This document shows positions 1 to 8,144 of a stretch of 64,000 nt of DNA, piece after piece. The notes under the pieces are model-generated. The model worked only from the letters and a program-made list of their open reading frames with translations. It did no database searches and was not told the DNA's origin. The position numbers and the translations under genes were made by a program. Source of the DNA: Actinomyces sp. HMSC035G02 (GTDB lineage Bacteria > Actinomycetota > Actinomycetes > Actinomycetales > Actinomycetaceae); contig KV835908.1 in assembly GCA_001838165.1 (NCBI GenBank), positions 1-64,000 of the forward strand, read 5' to 3'. How positions within the stretch are numbered: the stretch's first letter is position 1; each line of letters starts with the position of its first letter.

Positions 1-49
1 CCCGGTCACCCACACTCAACTCGGAAGAGCCGGTTAACCTGTTTATCTC

Positions 50-1693
50 TTATTTTCTGGGTGATTCTTTGCCTAACTCAAATGAGTATCCCATAGCATG
101 GTCTGCGTCTCGATTGATGCATTGTAGGCTCAGGTCTGTTGAGCTGCTCATGCTATTTTCGGTGAAGGTAATGATGTCTGTATCGTACTCAAAGTCTTCA
201 AAATCTCTAGACTCTGGAGTGTAGCAGCGAAGGTTAGTCAAGATTGTTGATCCGACTATGGATGAATTTGTGAATGTGCATCGTTTGATAGTGATATTTG
301 TTTCTTGGTCGGGGTTATATCCTGGAAACTCGTGAAGCCACTGCCCAAGCTCGTCATCTACGTGTCCGAATTTGTACCAAAGTTCAACCAAGCCTTCGTC
401 TGGACTGCTTGAATGGCCCATTTGGTAGTCAATATCGTGAATATTGACCATATCTCCAAATAGACAGTGTTCAAATGTGATTAGTGATCGCAATATACCT
501 GTTATCTCAAGTGGTCCAAATGTGCAGTATTTAAAGCCGATCATTGATTTCCTAGCAAGGGTATATCCATGCATCTTCAGCTTATGTTTAAAAGTGCAGT
601 TATCTTCGAACAGTATTTGTTCGGTCGATTCGTCTGTAGTGCTTACCGAATTGATTGGCAGGATGATCTCAGGGGTGTCGACATTTCGGGGTGTGGCCGA
701 AAATGTAGTTTTTGAGAATTGTGCATCTTTTATGAAAGATGGGAAAGTGTTGAATCGCAGTTTGCTCTTTGATATGATTGTCTTGGACCTTAGTTCTGCG
801 CCTTCCCAGTTTAGAGATTCGAGTCTAGTGTCTTCGATTCGAAGGTTTTCTAAAAATATGCTGTTTGAGAAGTCTAATTCTTGTTTAAGCCTTATTCCAT
901 TAAGGTGAATGGGTGTGTAAAATTTTGTTTGTGATAGGTTGAGTCGAATTCTGTGCCATGCGTTTGCTTTGGAGTTGCCCGAAGATTGATTTGCTATGTC
1001 GAGCAGGCGAGTAATAATTTCTGACTGGATTAGTGCGTGCTCTTCCTGGGTTCCCTCGGCCTCTATATTGAGGCCTTCGTGGCGAACCTGTGTACATAAT
1101 GCTGTTGTAATGTGCTGTATAAATTGCTGGTATTCGTGTGTTTGTTTTTTTGGGTTTTCAGTAGTGATGTTTGCCAGCTCGATGAGTAGTTCTATTGCTC
1201 CGAGTCTAATGCTGGCGTTTGGGGAGGAAAGTAGGTTGTAGGCTTGTTCGCGGCGCTTCCAGTATTCGTCTCGCTCTATCTGTTCGAGGCGATTTCTTTC
1301 GCGTTCTTCGTGTTCAGTATCATGTTTGCGCTGTGCCTCTGCTCGATCTTTTTCGATTCTGGCGTTGTCATGGCTCCGCTGCTGCCAGGCTGAGAATGCG
1401 AGGCCTGCGCCAGTAATCGTCATGCAGAGTTTCATTGCGTTAGATGACGGCCAATGCCATTGCCATCCCCACCCCAATGCGCAGATGAAACTCAGGCTAA
1501 ACAGAATGAACGCTACGAGCAGTGGAGTCCACCACTTCATTAGGCAGGAGGGCATAGGGGTTAGTTGTGCAGGTTTGTCGTCTTCCTGTTTGCAGCGCTT
1601 CCAGAACTTCAGTTTCTCGAAGAAGCTCCCTCGTGTCGAGGTGTTCTTCTCTGGCTCGTTAGCGCTCTTGTGCTCATCGTCGGCGGGGACCAT
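50..1693 (-). CDS. Membrane protein with coiled coil and pentapeptide-like region
   Basis: Unrecognised protein of 547 residues. I place the start at the ATG at 1693 because AAAGGAG lies six bases upstream of it; an in-frame GTG at 1717 would add eight residues but has no such site. A charged N-terminus (1-50) is followed by two predicted membrane segments near 54-74 and 85-103, then a highly charged Arg/Glu-rich stretch (about 104-150) likely to form a coiled coil. Residues about 255-315 have the spaced Leu/Phe pattern of pentapeptide repeats (for example LDFSNSIFLENLRI), and weaker repeats follow. Its base composition is visibly more A+T-rich than the genes that follow, which suggests recent transfer. 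It resembles membrane-anchored pentapeptide-repeat proteins of unknown role; the family call is tentative. Confidence 0.6.
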   Translation of the reverse strand: MVPADDEHKSANEPEKNTSTRGSFFEKLKFWKRCKQEDDKPAQLTPMPSCLMKWWTPLLVAFILFSLSFICALGWGWQWHWPSSNAMKLCMTITGAGLAFSAWQQRSHDNARIEKDRAEAQRKHDTEHEERERNRLEQIERDEYWKRREQAYNLLSSPNASIRLGAIELLIELANITTENPKKQTHEYQQFIQHITTALCTQVRHEGLNIEAEGTQEEHALIQSEIITRLLDIANQSSGNSKANAWHRIRLNLSQTKFYTPIHLNGIRLKQELDFSNSIFLENLRIEDTRLESLNWEGAELRSKTIISKSKLRFNTFPSFIKDAQFSKTTFSATPRNVDTPEIILPINSVSTTDESTEQILFEDNCTFKHKLKMHGYTLARKSMIGFKYCTFGPLEITGILRSLITFEHCLFGDMVNIHDIDYQMGHSSSPDEGLVELWYKFGHVDDELGQWLHEFPGYNPDQETNITIKRCTFTNSSIVGSTILTNLRCYTPESRDFEDFEYDTDIITFTENSMSSSTDLSLQCINRDADHAMGYSFELGKESPRK

Positions 1694-2113
1694 GGTGGCT
1701 CCTTTGCTCTGGTTCACTGCTTCGCATCGTAGCAGCCTGTCTAGGGGTGCGGTTATGCGCTACTATCCAAATCAGCTTTGGTGTCAAGCGGATGTGCAGG
1801 CGGGTTCCTGGTGTTGCGGTTCTGTAGCGTGGATTGTGACAGTAGGGCTCGATGTGGGTGTTCTGGGGCCACTAGGCGGAGGGTTAACGCCGCCACCCAT
1901 CGGGCCGAGGTGCCCCTACTGAGCCGATGCACGCGGGCTGTGGGCGTGAAACGCGCGTGAAACGGCAATCGCGCCCGCTCGGACGACAACCCCGCCCGCA
2001 ACGACGCTACCTCGCCACGTCCAGCAACAACACCACCCCGCAACCCCGTGGCGTCTCCCGCAAACCCTGCCCCGGCCTCGTTCGTGGGTATGAAGCTGGC
2101 TAGACTGGAACGC
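1694..2113. other. Divergent intergenic region, no gene seen
   Basis: About 420 bases between the leftward membrane protein and the rightward purU. I see no credible coding region, RNA gene or terminator. Near 1944-1963 a short direct repeat of GCGTGAAAC occurs, and CCCCGGCCTCGTT at 2070-2082 is one copy of a word that recurs between genes across the window. Promoters for both flanking genes must lie here, but I cannot place them with confidence. Confidence 0.4.
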
Positions 2114-2968
2114 ATGACTGAAAACGCGCAGCTTGTTGTGACCCTGTCCTGCCCGGACCGCCCCGGCATCGTGCACGCCGTGACCGGCGTGATCGGCGAG
2201 TCCGGCGGCAACGTCATCCAGTCTCAGCAGTTCGGCGACCCCGACACGGGTACCTTCTTCATGCGCGTCGAGGTCGACTCCCCGAAGGGCCGCGCCCCGA
2301 TCGACGAGGGCCTGGCCCGCGTCGCCGAAGAATTCGGCGCCACCTACCGCGTCGACGACCTGGGCCGCAAGCTGCGCACCATCATCATGGTCTCCCGCGA
2401 GGGCCACTGCCTCACCGACCTCCTGTACCGCCAGCAGACGCAGGGCCTGCCCATTGACGTCATCGCGGTCGTCGGCAACCACCCGGACCTGGCGCCCGTC
2501 GCCCAGTTCTACGGCGTCCCCTTCCTCAACATTCCCGTCACGAAGGACACGAAGGCCCAGGCGGAACGCCAGCTCCTCGACCTCATCGCCTCCGAAAACG
2601 TTGAGCTCGTCGTCCTGGCGCGCTACATGCAGATCCTCTCCGACGAGGTCTGCCGCGCCATGCAGGGCCGCGTCATCAACATCCACCACTCCTTCCTGCC
2701 CTCCTTCAAGGGCGCACGCCCCTACGCGCAGGCCCACGATCGTGGCGTCAAGCTGATCGGCGCGACCGCCCACTACGTGACTGCCGACCTCGACGAGGGC
2801 CCGATCATCGAGCAGGACGTCACTCGCGTCTCCCACGCCGACTCCACGCCGGACATGGTGGCCCTCGGCCAGGACGTGGAGCGCCGCGTCCTCGCCCAGG
2901 CCGTCCGCTTCCACGCGGAGCGTCGCGTCCTCATGAACGGCAACCGAACGGTCGTCTTCTCGCGCTGA
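2114..2968 (+). CDS. purU: Formyltetrahydrofolate deformylase
   Basis: Hydrolyses 10-formyltetrahydrofolate to formate and tetrahydrofolate in the cytosol, balancing one-carbon pools and supplying formate to purine synthesis. The 284-residue product has an N-terminal ACT domain (about 5-80, with LSCPDRPGIVHAV) and a C-terminal formyl-transferase fold containing INIHHSFLPSFKGA and HYVTADLDEGPIIEQD, which hold the conserved Asn, His and Asp of the family. An upstream in-frame ATG at 2048 would add 22 residues unlike the ACT domain, so I use the ATG at 2114. glyA and folD, also in one-carbon metabolism, lie 19 kb away and are not co-transcribed with it. The length is normal and nothing is missing. 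Confidence 0.95.
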   Translation: MTENAQLVVTLSCPDRPGIVHAVTGVIGESGGNVIQSQQFGDPDTGTFFMRVEVDSPKGRAPIDEGLARVAEEFGATYRVDDLGRKLRTIIMVSREGHCLTDLLYRQQTQGLPIDVIAVVGNHPDLAPVAQFYGVPFLNIPVTKDTKAQAERQLLDLIASENVELVVLARYMQILSDEVCRAMQGRVINIHHSFLPSFKGARPYAQAHDRGVKLIGATAHYVTADLDEGPIIEQDVTRVSHADSTPDMVALGQDVERRVLAQAVRFHAERRVLMNGNRTVVFSR

Positions 2969-3238
2969 GGCCCTCTCGCGGACGCCCGGACGAGGCCGGG
3001 GCGCGGTCTGCGCGCACGCGGAGCCTGACCGCCCGAACGGTGCGCCGGCCTCGTGACACCCGGCTGGCGTGTCGTGCCCTGTAACAAGGTAACGTGCGGC
3101 CATCTGGTCATATTTGCGCGATATGACGCCCCTGTGAGGGGTGTCTTGTCACTTGGTGGGGAACGTTAGGACGTGATCTTTCGGTCATTTAGTGGGTAAG
3201 TGTCGCATTGACCGCCTGATAAATGGCACACTTGTTAC

Positions 3239-3733
3239 GTGGACGAAACGACTCAGCAACGCACCCCCATCACCGGCTACGTGCCCGGGGGTTTTGACAT
3301 GTTCCACCAGGGACACCTCAACATCCTGCGCGCCGCGCGTGAGCGCTGCGATCGCCTCGTCGTCGGCGTGACCTCGGACGAGGCCCTCATCCGCATGAAG
3401 GGTCGCGCTCCGGTCATCCCGCTCAAGGAGCGCTGTGACCTCGTGTCGTCGCTGCGCTTCGTGGACGCGGTTGTCGTCGACCTGGACCAGGACAAGCGCC
3501 TCGCGTGGCGTCTCCAGCCTTTCGATGTCCTCTTCAAGGGTGACGACTGGAAGGACACCCCGAAGGGCGCTCAGCTCGAGGCTGAAATGGCCGAGGTCGG
3601 CGCGCGCGTCGTCTACCTGCCCTACACGCCGTCGACCTCGTCGACGAAGCTGCGCCGTTTTATCGCGCCCGAGGACTTCTCTGACGAGGCCCCGGCGCAG
3701 GACGCGGAAAAGGCGGAAGGGGAGGCGCAGTGA
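3239..3733 (+). CDS. TagD-like nucleotidyltransferase (cytidylyltransferase)
   Basis: A 164-residue nucleotidyltransferase of the glycerol-3-phosphate cytidylyltransferase type. It probably joins CMP to an alcohol phosphate, giving a CDP-alcohol. GGFDMFHQGHLNILRAA carries the HxGH nucleotide-binding motif, and FKGDDW and the STSSTKLRR motif match TagD. The start is a GTG, with no other plausible start before the HxGH motif. About 20 charged residues extend past the core at the C-terminus. The stop overlaps the start of the next gene (GTGA), so the two are translationally coupled, and that neighbour is a CDP-alcohol phosphatidyltransferase, the expected consumer of its product. The exact alcohol (glycerol, ribitol or another) cannot be read from the sequence. 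Confidence 0.85.
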   Translation: MDETTQQRTPITGYVPGGFDMFHQGHLNILRAARERCDRLVVGVTSDEALIRMKGRAPVIPLKERCDLVSSLRFVDAVVVDLDQDKRLAWRLQPFDVLFKGDDWKDTPKGAQLEAEMAEVGARVVYLPYTPSTSSTKLRRFIAPEDFSDEAPAQDAEKAEGEAQ

Positions 3734-4512
3734 GCCTGCCCGTCGTGCTTGAGCCGGATTCCTCGTGGGGGACTCGTTTTAGTGCCTACCGATCCGCGCT
3801 CGCCGCCGCGCAGAAGCCGGGCGCGGGCGTCCCCGCGTACATGCGTTGGGTGAACCGCGGCGCTGCGCGCGTCGTGGCCGCGGCGTGCGCGGCTTTCGGC
3901 TGGACCCCGAACTTCGTCAGCTTCATTTCCGTGTGCTTCTCGACGGTGGGCCTCATCGTCCTCGTCGCGTGTGAACCCGCGTGGTGGACGGGCCTTATCG
4001 TGGGCACGGCTCTCGCGGTCGGCTTCATGTTTGACTCCGCGGACGGCCAGGTCTCCCGCGTCACGGGGGCGTCCTCGAAGACGGGTGAGTGGGTGGATCA
4101 TGTCGCCGACGCGTTCCGTTCCCCGGCGATCCACTTCTGCACCGCCGCCGCGGTTATGGTCTACCGCCCCGAGTCGTGGTGGCTGGCTATCGTCGCGCTC
4201 GTCTACGGCTGGGTGACGTCGGGCCAGTTCATGAGCCAGATCCTTGCCGAGCAGTTCGTGCGCGCGGCGGGTCGCAAGCAGACGCGCGGCGGGAACCTGC
4301 GTTCCTTCGTGCTGCTGCCCACCGACCCGGGCGTGCTGTGCTGGTCCTTCGTGCTGTGGGGCTTCGGCGTTCCTTTCATGGTGCTCTACACCTTCCTCGC
4401 CGCTATTGCAGTTGCACACTCCTCGATCTCGTTGCGTCGCCGTTTCCGCGACCTGCGCGCCCTGGACGCTGCCGCCAAGGAGGCGGCCAAGCAGGGGGAG
4501 TCCCGTGCCTGA
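3730..4512 (+). CDS. CDP-alcohol phosphatidyltransferase family protein
   Basis: An integral membrane enzyme of 260 residues that transfers a phospho-alcohol or phosphatidyl group from a CDP-linked donor. The family signature is visible from residue 102: FDSADGQVSR followed by GEWVDHVAD, placing the four metal-binding aspartates at about D102, D105, D123 and D127. The usual AR is SR here. Several membrane segments surround it. The GTG start overlaps the preceding stop, and the 3' end overlaps the following glycosyltransferase start. Within this glycan locus it more likely uses the CDP-alcohol from the upstream enzyme to decorate a glycan or lipid carrier than makes a housekeeping phospholipid; that role is inference. 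Confidence 0.85.
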   Translation: MSLPVVLEPDSSWGTRFSAYRSALAAAQKPGAGVPAYMRWVNRGAARVVAAACAAFGWTPNFVSFISVCFSTVGLIVLVACEPAWWTGLIVGTALAVGFMFDSADGQVSRVTGASSKTGEWVDHVADAFRSPAIHFCTAAAVMVYRPESWWLAIVALVYGWVTSGQFMSQILAEQFVRAAGRKQTRGGNLRSFVLLPTDPGVLCWSFVLWGFGVPFMVLYTFLAAIAVAHSSISLRRRFRDLRALDAAAKEAAKQGESRA

Positions 4513-5413
4513 GCTGTCCGTCCTGCTGCCCGCGCGCAACGCGGCGGGCACGATCACGCGCGCCGTGGCTTCGACGCTGGCGGCCATGCCGCGCGACGCC
4601 GAACTGGTCGTCGGCAACGACTCGTCGTCTGATTCGACGGTCGGCGAGGCGATCCGCGGCGCGTCGCGTGGGGGAGTGGTCGATCCTCGCCTGCGCATCG
4701 AGGACATTACCCCGGGCGAGGGTGGCGTCTCCCGCGTCCTCACCCAGCTGATGGAGCGCACCGACTCGCGCCTCGTGGGGCGCATGGACGCCGACGACGT
4801 GTCCCTCAAGGGGCGCTTCAAGCGCACGATGCGCGCGATCGAGCGCGGCGACGACATGGTCTTTACGCAGATGATCGAGCTGCGCGGCTCCCGCCCGGTG
4901 CCCCGCATGCCCTACGAGATCACGCCCGAGGACATGGGCTGGCACCTGCTGCTCACCAACCCCGTGTGCCACCCGACCATGCTCGCCACCCGCGAGATCA
5001 TGGACCGCGTCGGCGGTTACCGCGCCGTCCCCGCCGAGGACTACGACCTGTGGATGCGCGTCGCCTCCGCGGGCGGTCGCATCCGCCGCATCGCACCCTG
5101 GGGGCTGCTGTACCGCATCCACCCGGGCCAGGTCACCGGAAACGCCTCGTGGCGCTCGGATTCGTGGAAGAATCCCGAGCAGGCCCAGGCTTTCGCCGAG
5201 CTGTCGGTGTCTCTGACGGGCCAGGAACTGCCGCGCCTGGTCTCGCTCGTTTCGCTTCCTCGCGACGAGGCCGAGTGCGAGCTCGACCGATTCGTGCAGG
5301 TCTACACTCAGGGGGTCGCGTCTCGACCCGCAACGTCTCGCCGCGCTCTCGAGCGCCGGCTCAATGCGCGCGCCGCGTGGGTGCGCTCTCACCTCCAAGG
5401 AGAACAGTCATGA
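4505..5413 (+). CDS. Family 2 glycosyltransferase
   Basis: A cytosolic or membrane-associated sugar transferase of 302 residues with a GT-A fold. LSVLLPARNAAGTI is the nucleotide-binding first strand, GRMDADDVSLKGRF has the metal-binding DxD, and AEDYDLWMRVA is the acceptor-side ED motif. I start it at the GTG at 4505, which overlaps the preceding stop and begins exactly at the domain; the longer open frame from 4244 only reads through the previous gene in another frame. Its stop overlaps the next ATG. It probably adds one sugar to the lipid-linked glycan built by this locus; the sugar is unknown. Confidence 0.88.
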   Translation: MPELSVLLPARNAAGTITRAVASTLAAMPRDAELVVGNDSSSDSTVGEAIRGASRGGVVDPRLRIEDITPGEGGVSRVLTQLMERTDSRLVGRMDADDVSLKGRFKRTMRAIERGDDMVFTQMIELRGSRPVPRMPYEITPEDMGWHLLLTNPVCHPTMLATREIMDRVGGYRAVPAEDYDLWMRVASAGGRIRRIAPWGLLYRIHPGQVTGNASWRSDSWKNPEQAQAFAELSVSLTGQELPRLVSLVSLPRDEAECELDRFVQVYTQGVASRPATSRRALERRLNARAAWVRSHLQGEQS

Positions 5414-6804
5414 TCCTGACCCCTCCGCCCGCGGGCGGCCAGCAGATCCTTCGTCACGCGCTGGCACGCCGCTGGACCTCGATCGTTGCGGGGACCGTGG
5501 CCGGCCTGGTCGTAGGTGTCGCAGCCGCCTTTGCTGTCCCTTCGTCGCACTCGGCGGCCGTGTCGATGACCGTGACGTCTCCGTCCCCGACGCCGGCTCC
5601 CGCCGTGCGCGCCTCCCTGTCGAACACGACGGACATGGTGACCGAGCAGGGCATCGCGAAGTCCGCCGCCGTCCTCGACGTCGTTGCCGCGCGCCTCGGC
5701 AACGGTGTCACTGCTGAGGAGCTTCGTTCCAATGTGGAGGTGTCGGGCGATACGAACGGCACGATCGTCAAGATCGAGTACGTGGCTCCCACGCGCCAGC
5801 AGGCCGTTGATGCCGCCGACGCGATCGCCAACGCCTACCTGACCGAGCGCACCGCCCTGGTGGAGCAGCGCGCCGATGAGATGGCCGCCGGCGTCAACGA
5901 GCAGATCCAGGCTCTCGAGACTGAGCTTGCCTCCCTCCAGCCCGTGGTCGACGAGGACGGCAACACGAAGGACAACCCGCGCGCCGCCGAGATCCGCACC
6001 GAGCTGACCAAGCTCGCCAAGGATGCCGAGCAGCTCGCCCCCTATCACGCCACCGCTGGCCGCGTGATCACTCCGGCCGCGTCCTCGAGCGACGAGGTCT
6101 CGCCCTCGAAGCTTCGCCTGATCCTCATCACGACCGTCGTCGGTGTTTTCGCTGGCCTGGTCCTGGTGCTCATCCGTGAGACCCGCTCGCGTTCCCTGAT
6201 CTCGTCCACGCAGCTCGCCGACCTGACGGCGCTGCCCGTGTGGAGTGCCGAGGAGGGGGTCCCCGAGCCGTGGCTCGCCCCCACCCGCATGCTCGCGATG
6301 GCGATCGACCGCGATCACTGGGTGGACCTGATCGTCGACGCCTCCGACCCGCAGGCCCGCGATCTGCACCGCGTGCTGTCCGCCTCGCTGGCTGAGACCC
6401 GCGTGCCTGCGCCGCGCCTCATCGACATCAACCAGCCTCTCGCCTCGCTCCTCGACGAGGTGCGCCCCTCCCGTCACGTCCTCGTCGCCGTGCGTAAGGG
6501 CCACGATCTGAAGAAGCTGCACCACCTGCTCGATGAGCTCGCGATCATCAACCGCGAGGTGAACGGCATGATCTACCTGGGCGACCAGGTGGCCGCGCCC
6601 GTCTCCGCTCCGACCGCTCCCGCTCAGGCGGCTGAGGTCATCGTCCCCACGGACGAGGCGCGGGAGCAGTCCTCTGAAGCGGCGCAGGCTGAGCAGGCCG
6701 AGAAGGCCGAGGACGAGAAGGTCAAGGAAGAGAAGGCCGACTCCAAGAAAGCCGTCTCCAAGAAGGCGGAGTCCAAGGCTTCCTCGAAGAAGGGCAAGAA
6801 GTGA
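5410..6804 (+). CDS. Wzz-like chain-length/capsule co-polymerase protein
   Basis: A 464-residue polysaccharide co-polymerase-type protein, expected to sit with the polymerase in the membrane and control glycan length or export. Membrane segments lie near 20-42 and 235-258, with an extracytoplasmic region between them that is helical and coiled-coil prone (about 150-215, QALETELASLQ). The cytoplasmic half (about 260-395) resembles the tail that couples to a tyrosine kinase, but I see no Walker motif. The last 40 residues are a Lys/Glu/Ala/Ser-rich tail. The ATG overlaps the preceding stop and its own stop overlaps the next GTG, within a tightly packed operon. Confidence 0.75.
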   Translation: MILTPPPAGGQQILRHALARRWTSIVAGTVAGLVVGVAAAFAVPSSHSAAVSMTVTSPSPTPAPAVRASLSNTTDMVTEQGIAKSAAVLDVVAARLGNGVTAEELRSNVEVSGDTNGTIVKIEYVAPTRQQAVDAADAIANAYLTERTALVEQRADEMAAGVNEQIQALETELASLQPVVDEDGNTKDNPRAAEIRTELTKLAKDAEQLAPYHATAGRVITPAASSSDEVSPSKLRLILITTVVGVFAGLVLVLIRETRSRSLISSTQLADLTALPVWSAEEGVPEPWLAPTRMLAMAIDRDHWVDLIVDASDPQARDLHRVLSASLAETRVPAPRLIDINQPLASLLDEVRPSRHVLVAVRKGHDLKKLHHLLDELAIINREVNGMIYLGDQVAAPVSAPTAPAQAAEVIVPTDEAREQSSEAAQAEQAEKAEDEKVKEEKADSKKAVSKKAESKASSKKGKK

Positions 6805-8144
6805 GCGCCGAGGAAACCACCGTGGCCGACGACAAGGCCGCCTCCATCTGGCACGTTGACCGCACCGCGCGCGTCTCCCAGCTGATTTCGGGCGACCCGT
6901 CGGATCCGCGAGCGCTCGTGCTCGTGCGCGACAACGGCCGTAATTCGGCGTTCGTCGAGATCGAGGGCACGGACCATCCGGAGACGGATCCGCGCGTGCT
7001 CGAGGTTGAACCGGCCCCCGCTCGCGGCTGGGAGGAGGGCGCCGGTGCCGACGTGGACGCGACCGTCGTCATGTGCACGGTCGGCTCGTGCGACATGCTC
7101 GAGGACGCCGTGCGCGCCATCCTGGCCCAGGATCACCAGCGTTTCACGCTCGTCGTGGTGGATAACGCGCCGGAGACGGGCCTGACCCGCGAGAAGCTCG
7201 CGGGCATTGAGGACACTCGCCTGAGCATTGTCTCCGCGTCTCGTCCGGGCCTGTCTCGCGCCCGCAACCGCGGCGTGCTCGCGGCGCGCGGTGAGGTCAT
7301 CGTCTTTACGGACGATGACGCGATCGTCGACCCGCACTGGCTGACCGCCATGATCGACCCGTTCACGGCCTCGCCCTACGTGGCCGCGACGACGGGCATT
7401 GCCCTGCCCCTGGAGCAGCGCTATGCGCCCCAGCGGTGGTTCGAGTCGCGCGGCGGTTTCCCCAAGGACATGTCCCCGCGCGTGTGGTGCGTCGGCGACA
7501 TCCCCGAGGGCCTGGAGGCCCTGGGCGAGAAGGGCGACGGCGGACCGCTGTTCCCGATCACGACGGCCCGCGTGGGCGCAGGCGTGTGCATGGCCATGCG
7601 TCGCGACGTCCTCATGGAGGTCGGCCCCTTTGATCCAGCGCTTGGCGCTGGCACCTCGACGCGCGGAGGCGAGGACCTCGATATGTTCGCGCGCATCCTG
7701 GCCACGGGTGACGTCATTATCCACACGCCCGATGCCCTCGTGCACCACCGTCACCGTGTCGACGAGGCCGGCCTGGATAAGCAGATCCGCGGCAACGGCT
7801 CCGGCATGGCGGCGCTCCTGACGAAGGCGATCATCTCCAAGCCCTCCGTGCTCGGCACGCTGGCGACCCGCGTGCCCGGCGTCCTGGGCCGCGTCAAGCC
7901 CGGTGGCGCTCGCGTCGCGGGCACCGACGAGGACGTGCCCGGCTCGCTCACCAAGTCCGAGATCAAGGGATTCCTGGAGGGTCCGTTCCTCTACCTGTCG
8001 TCGCGTAGGCGCAACAAGCTTGGCGCCCCGCGCCAGGCCGAGCGCACCGATTCGAGCGGACCCGTGACCGCACCGAGCAGCGCTGAGGAGGCCCAGGCCT
8101 CGTCCGGCAAGGAAAACACCGGCGACGGGAACGGTCACGCGTGA
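6801..8144 (+). CDS. Family 2 glycosyltransferase with N-terminal extension
   Basis: A 447-residue glycosyltransferase. After about 75 residues of N-terminal extension the GT-A domain begins with ATVVMCTVGSCDMLEDAV. SRARNRGVLAARGEVIVFTD leads into the DDDAIVDPHW metal site, and GGEDLDMFARIL is the late ED motif. The C-terminal 60 residues are rich in Ser, Glu and Ala and look disordered. The GTG start overlaps the previous stop by four bases, and the gene in turn overlaps the next start. The N-terminal extension does not resemble a catalytic domain I know and may be a docking or regulatory module. Confidence 0.85.
   Translation: MSAEETTVADDKAASIWHVDRTARVSQLISGDPSDPRALVLVRDNGRNSAFVEIEGTDHPETDPRVLEVEPAPARGWEEGAGADVDATVVMCTVGSCDMLEDAVRAILAQDHQRFTLVVVDNAPETGLTREKLAGIEDTRLSIVSASRPGLSRARNRGVLAARGEVIVFTDDDAIVDPHWLTAMIDPFTASPYVAATTGIALPLEQRYAPQRWFESRGGFPKDMSPRVWCVGDIPEGLEALGEKGDGGPLFPITTARVGAGVCMAMRRDVLMEVGPFDPALGAGTSTRGGEDLDMFARILATGDVIIHTPDALVHHRHRVDEAGLDKQIRGNGSGMAALLTKAIISKPSVLGTLATRVPGVLGRVKPGGARVAGTDEDVPGSLTKSEIKGFLEGPFLYLSSRRRNKLGAPRQAERTDSSGPVTAPSSAEEAQASSGKENTGDGNGHA

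Noticed and set aside
1916..3103. A long minus-strand open frame of 395 codons opposite purU
   Set aside because: It lies antisense to a clear purU gene, its composition is Asp/Val/Ala/Arg/Gly-biased as expected for a shadow frame in high-GC DNA, and it has no domain.
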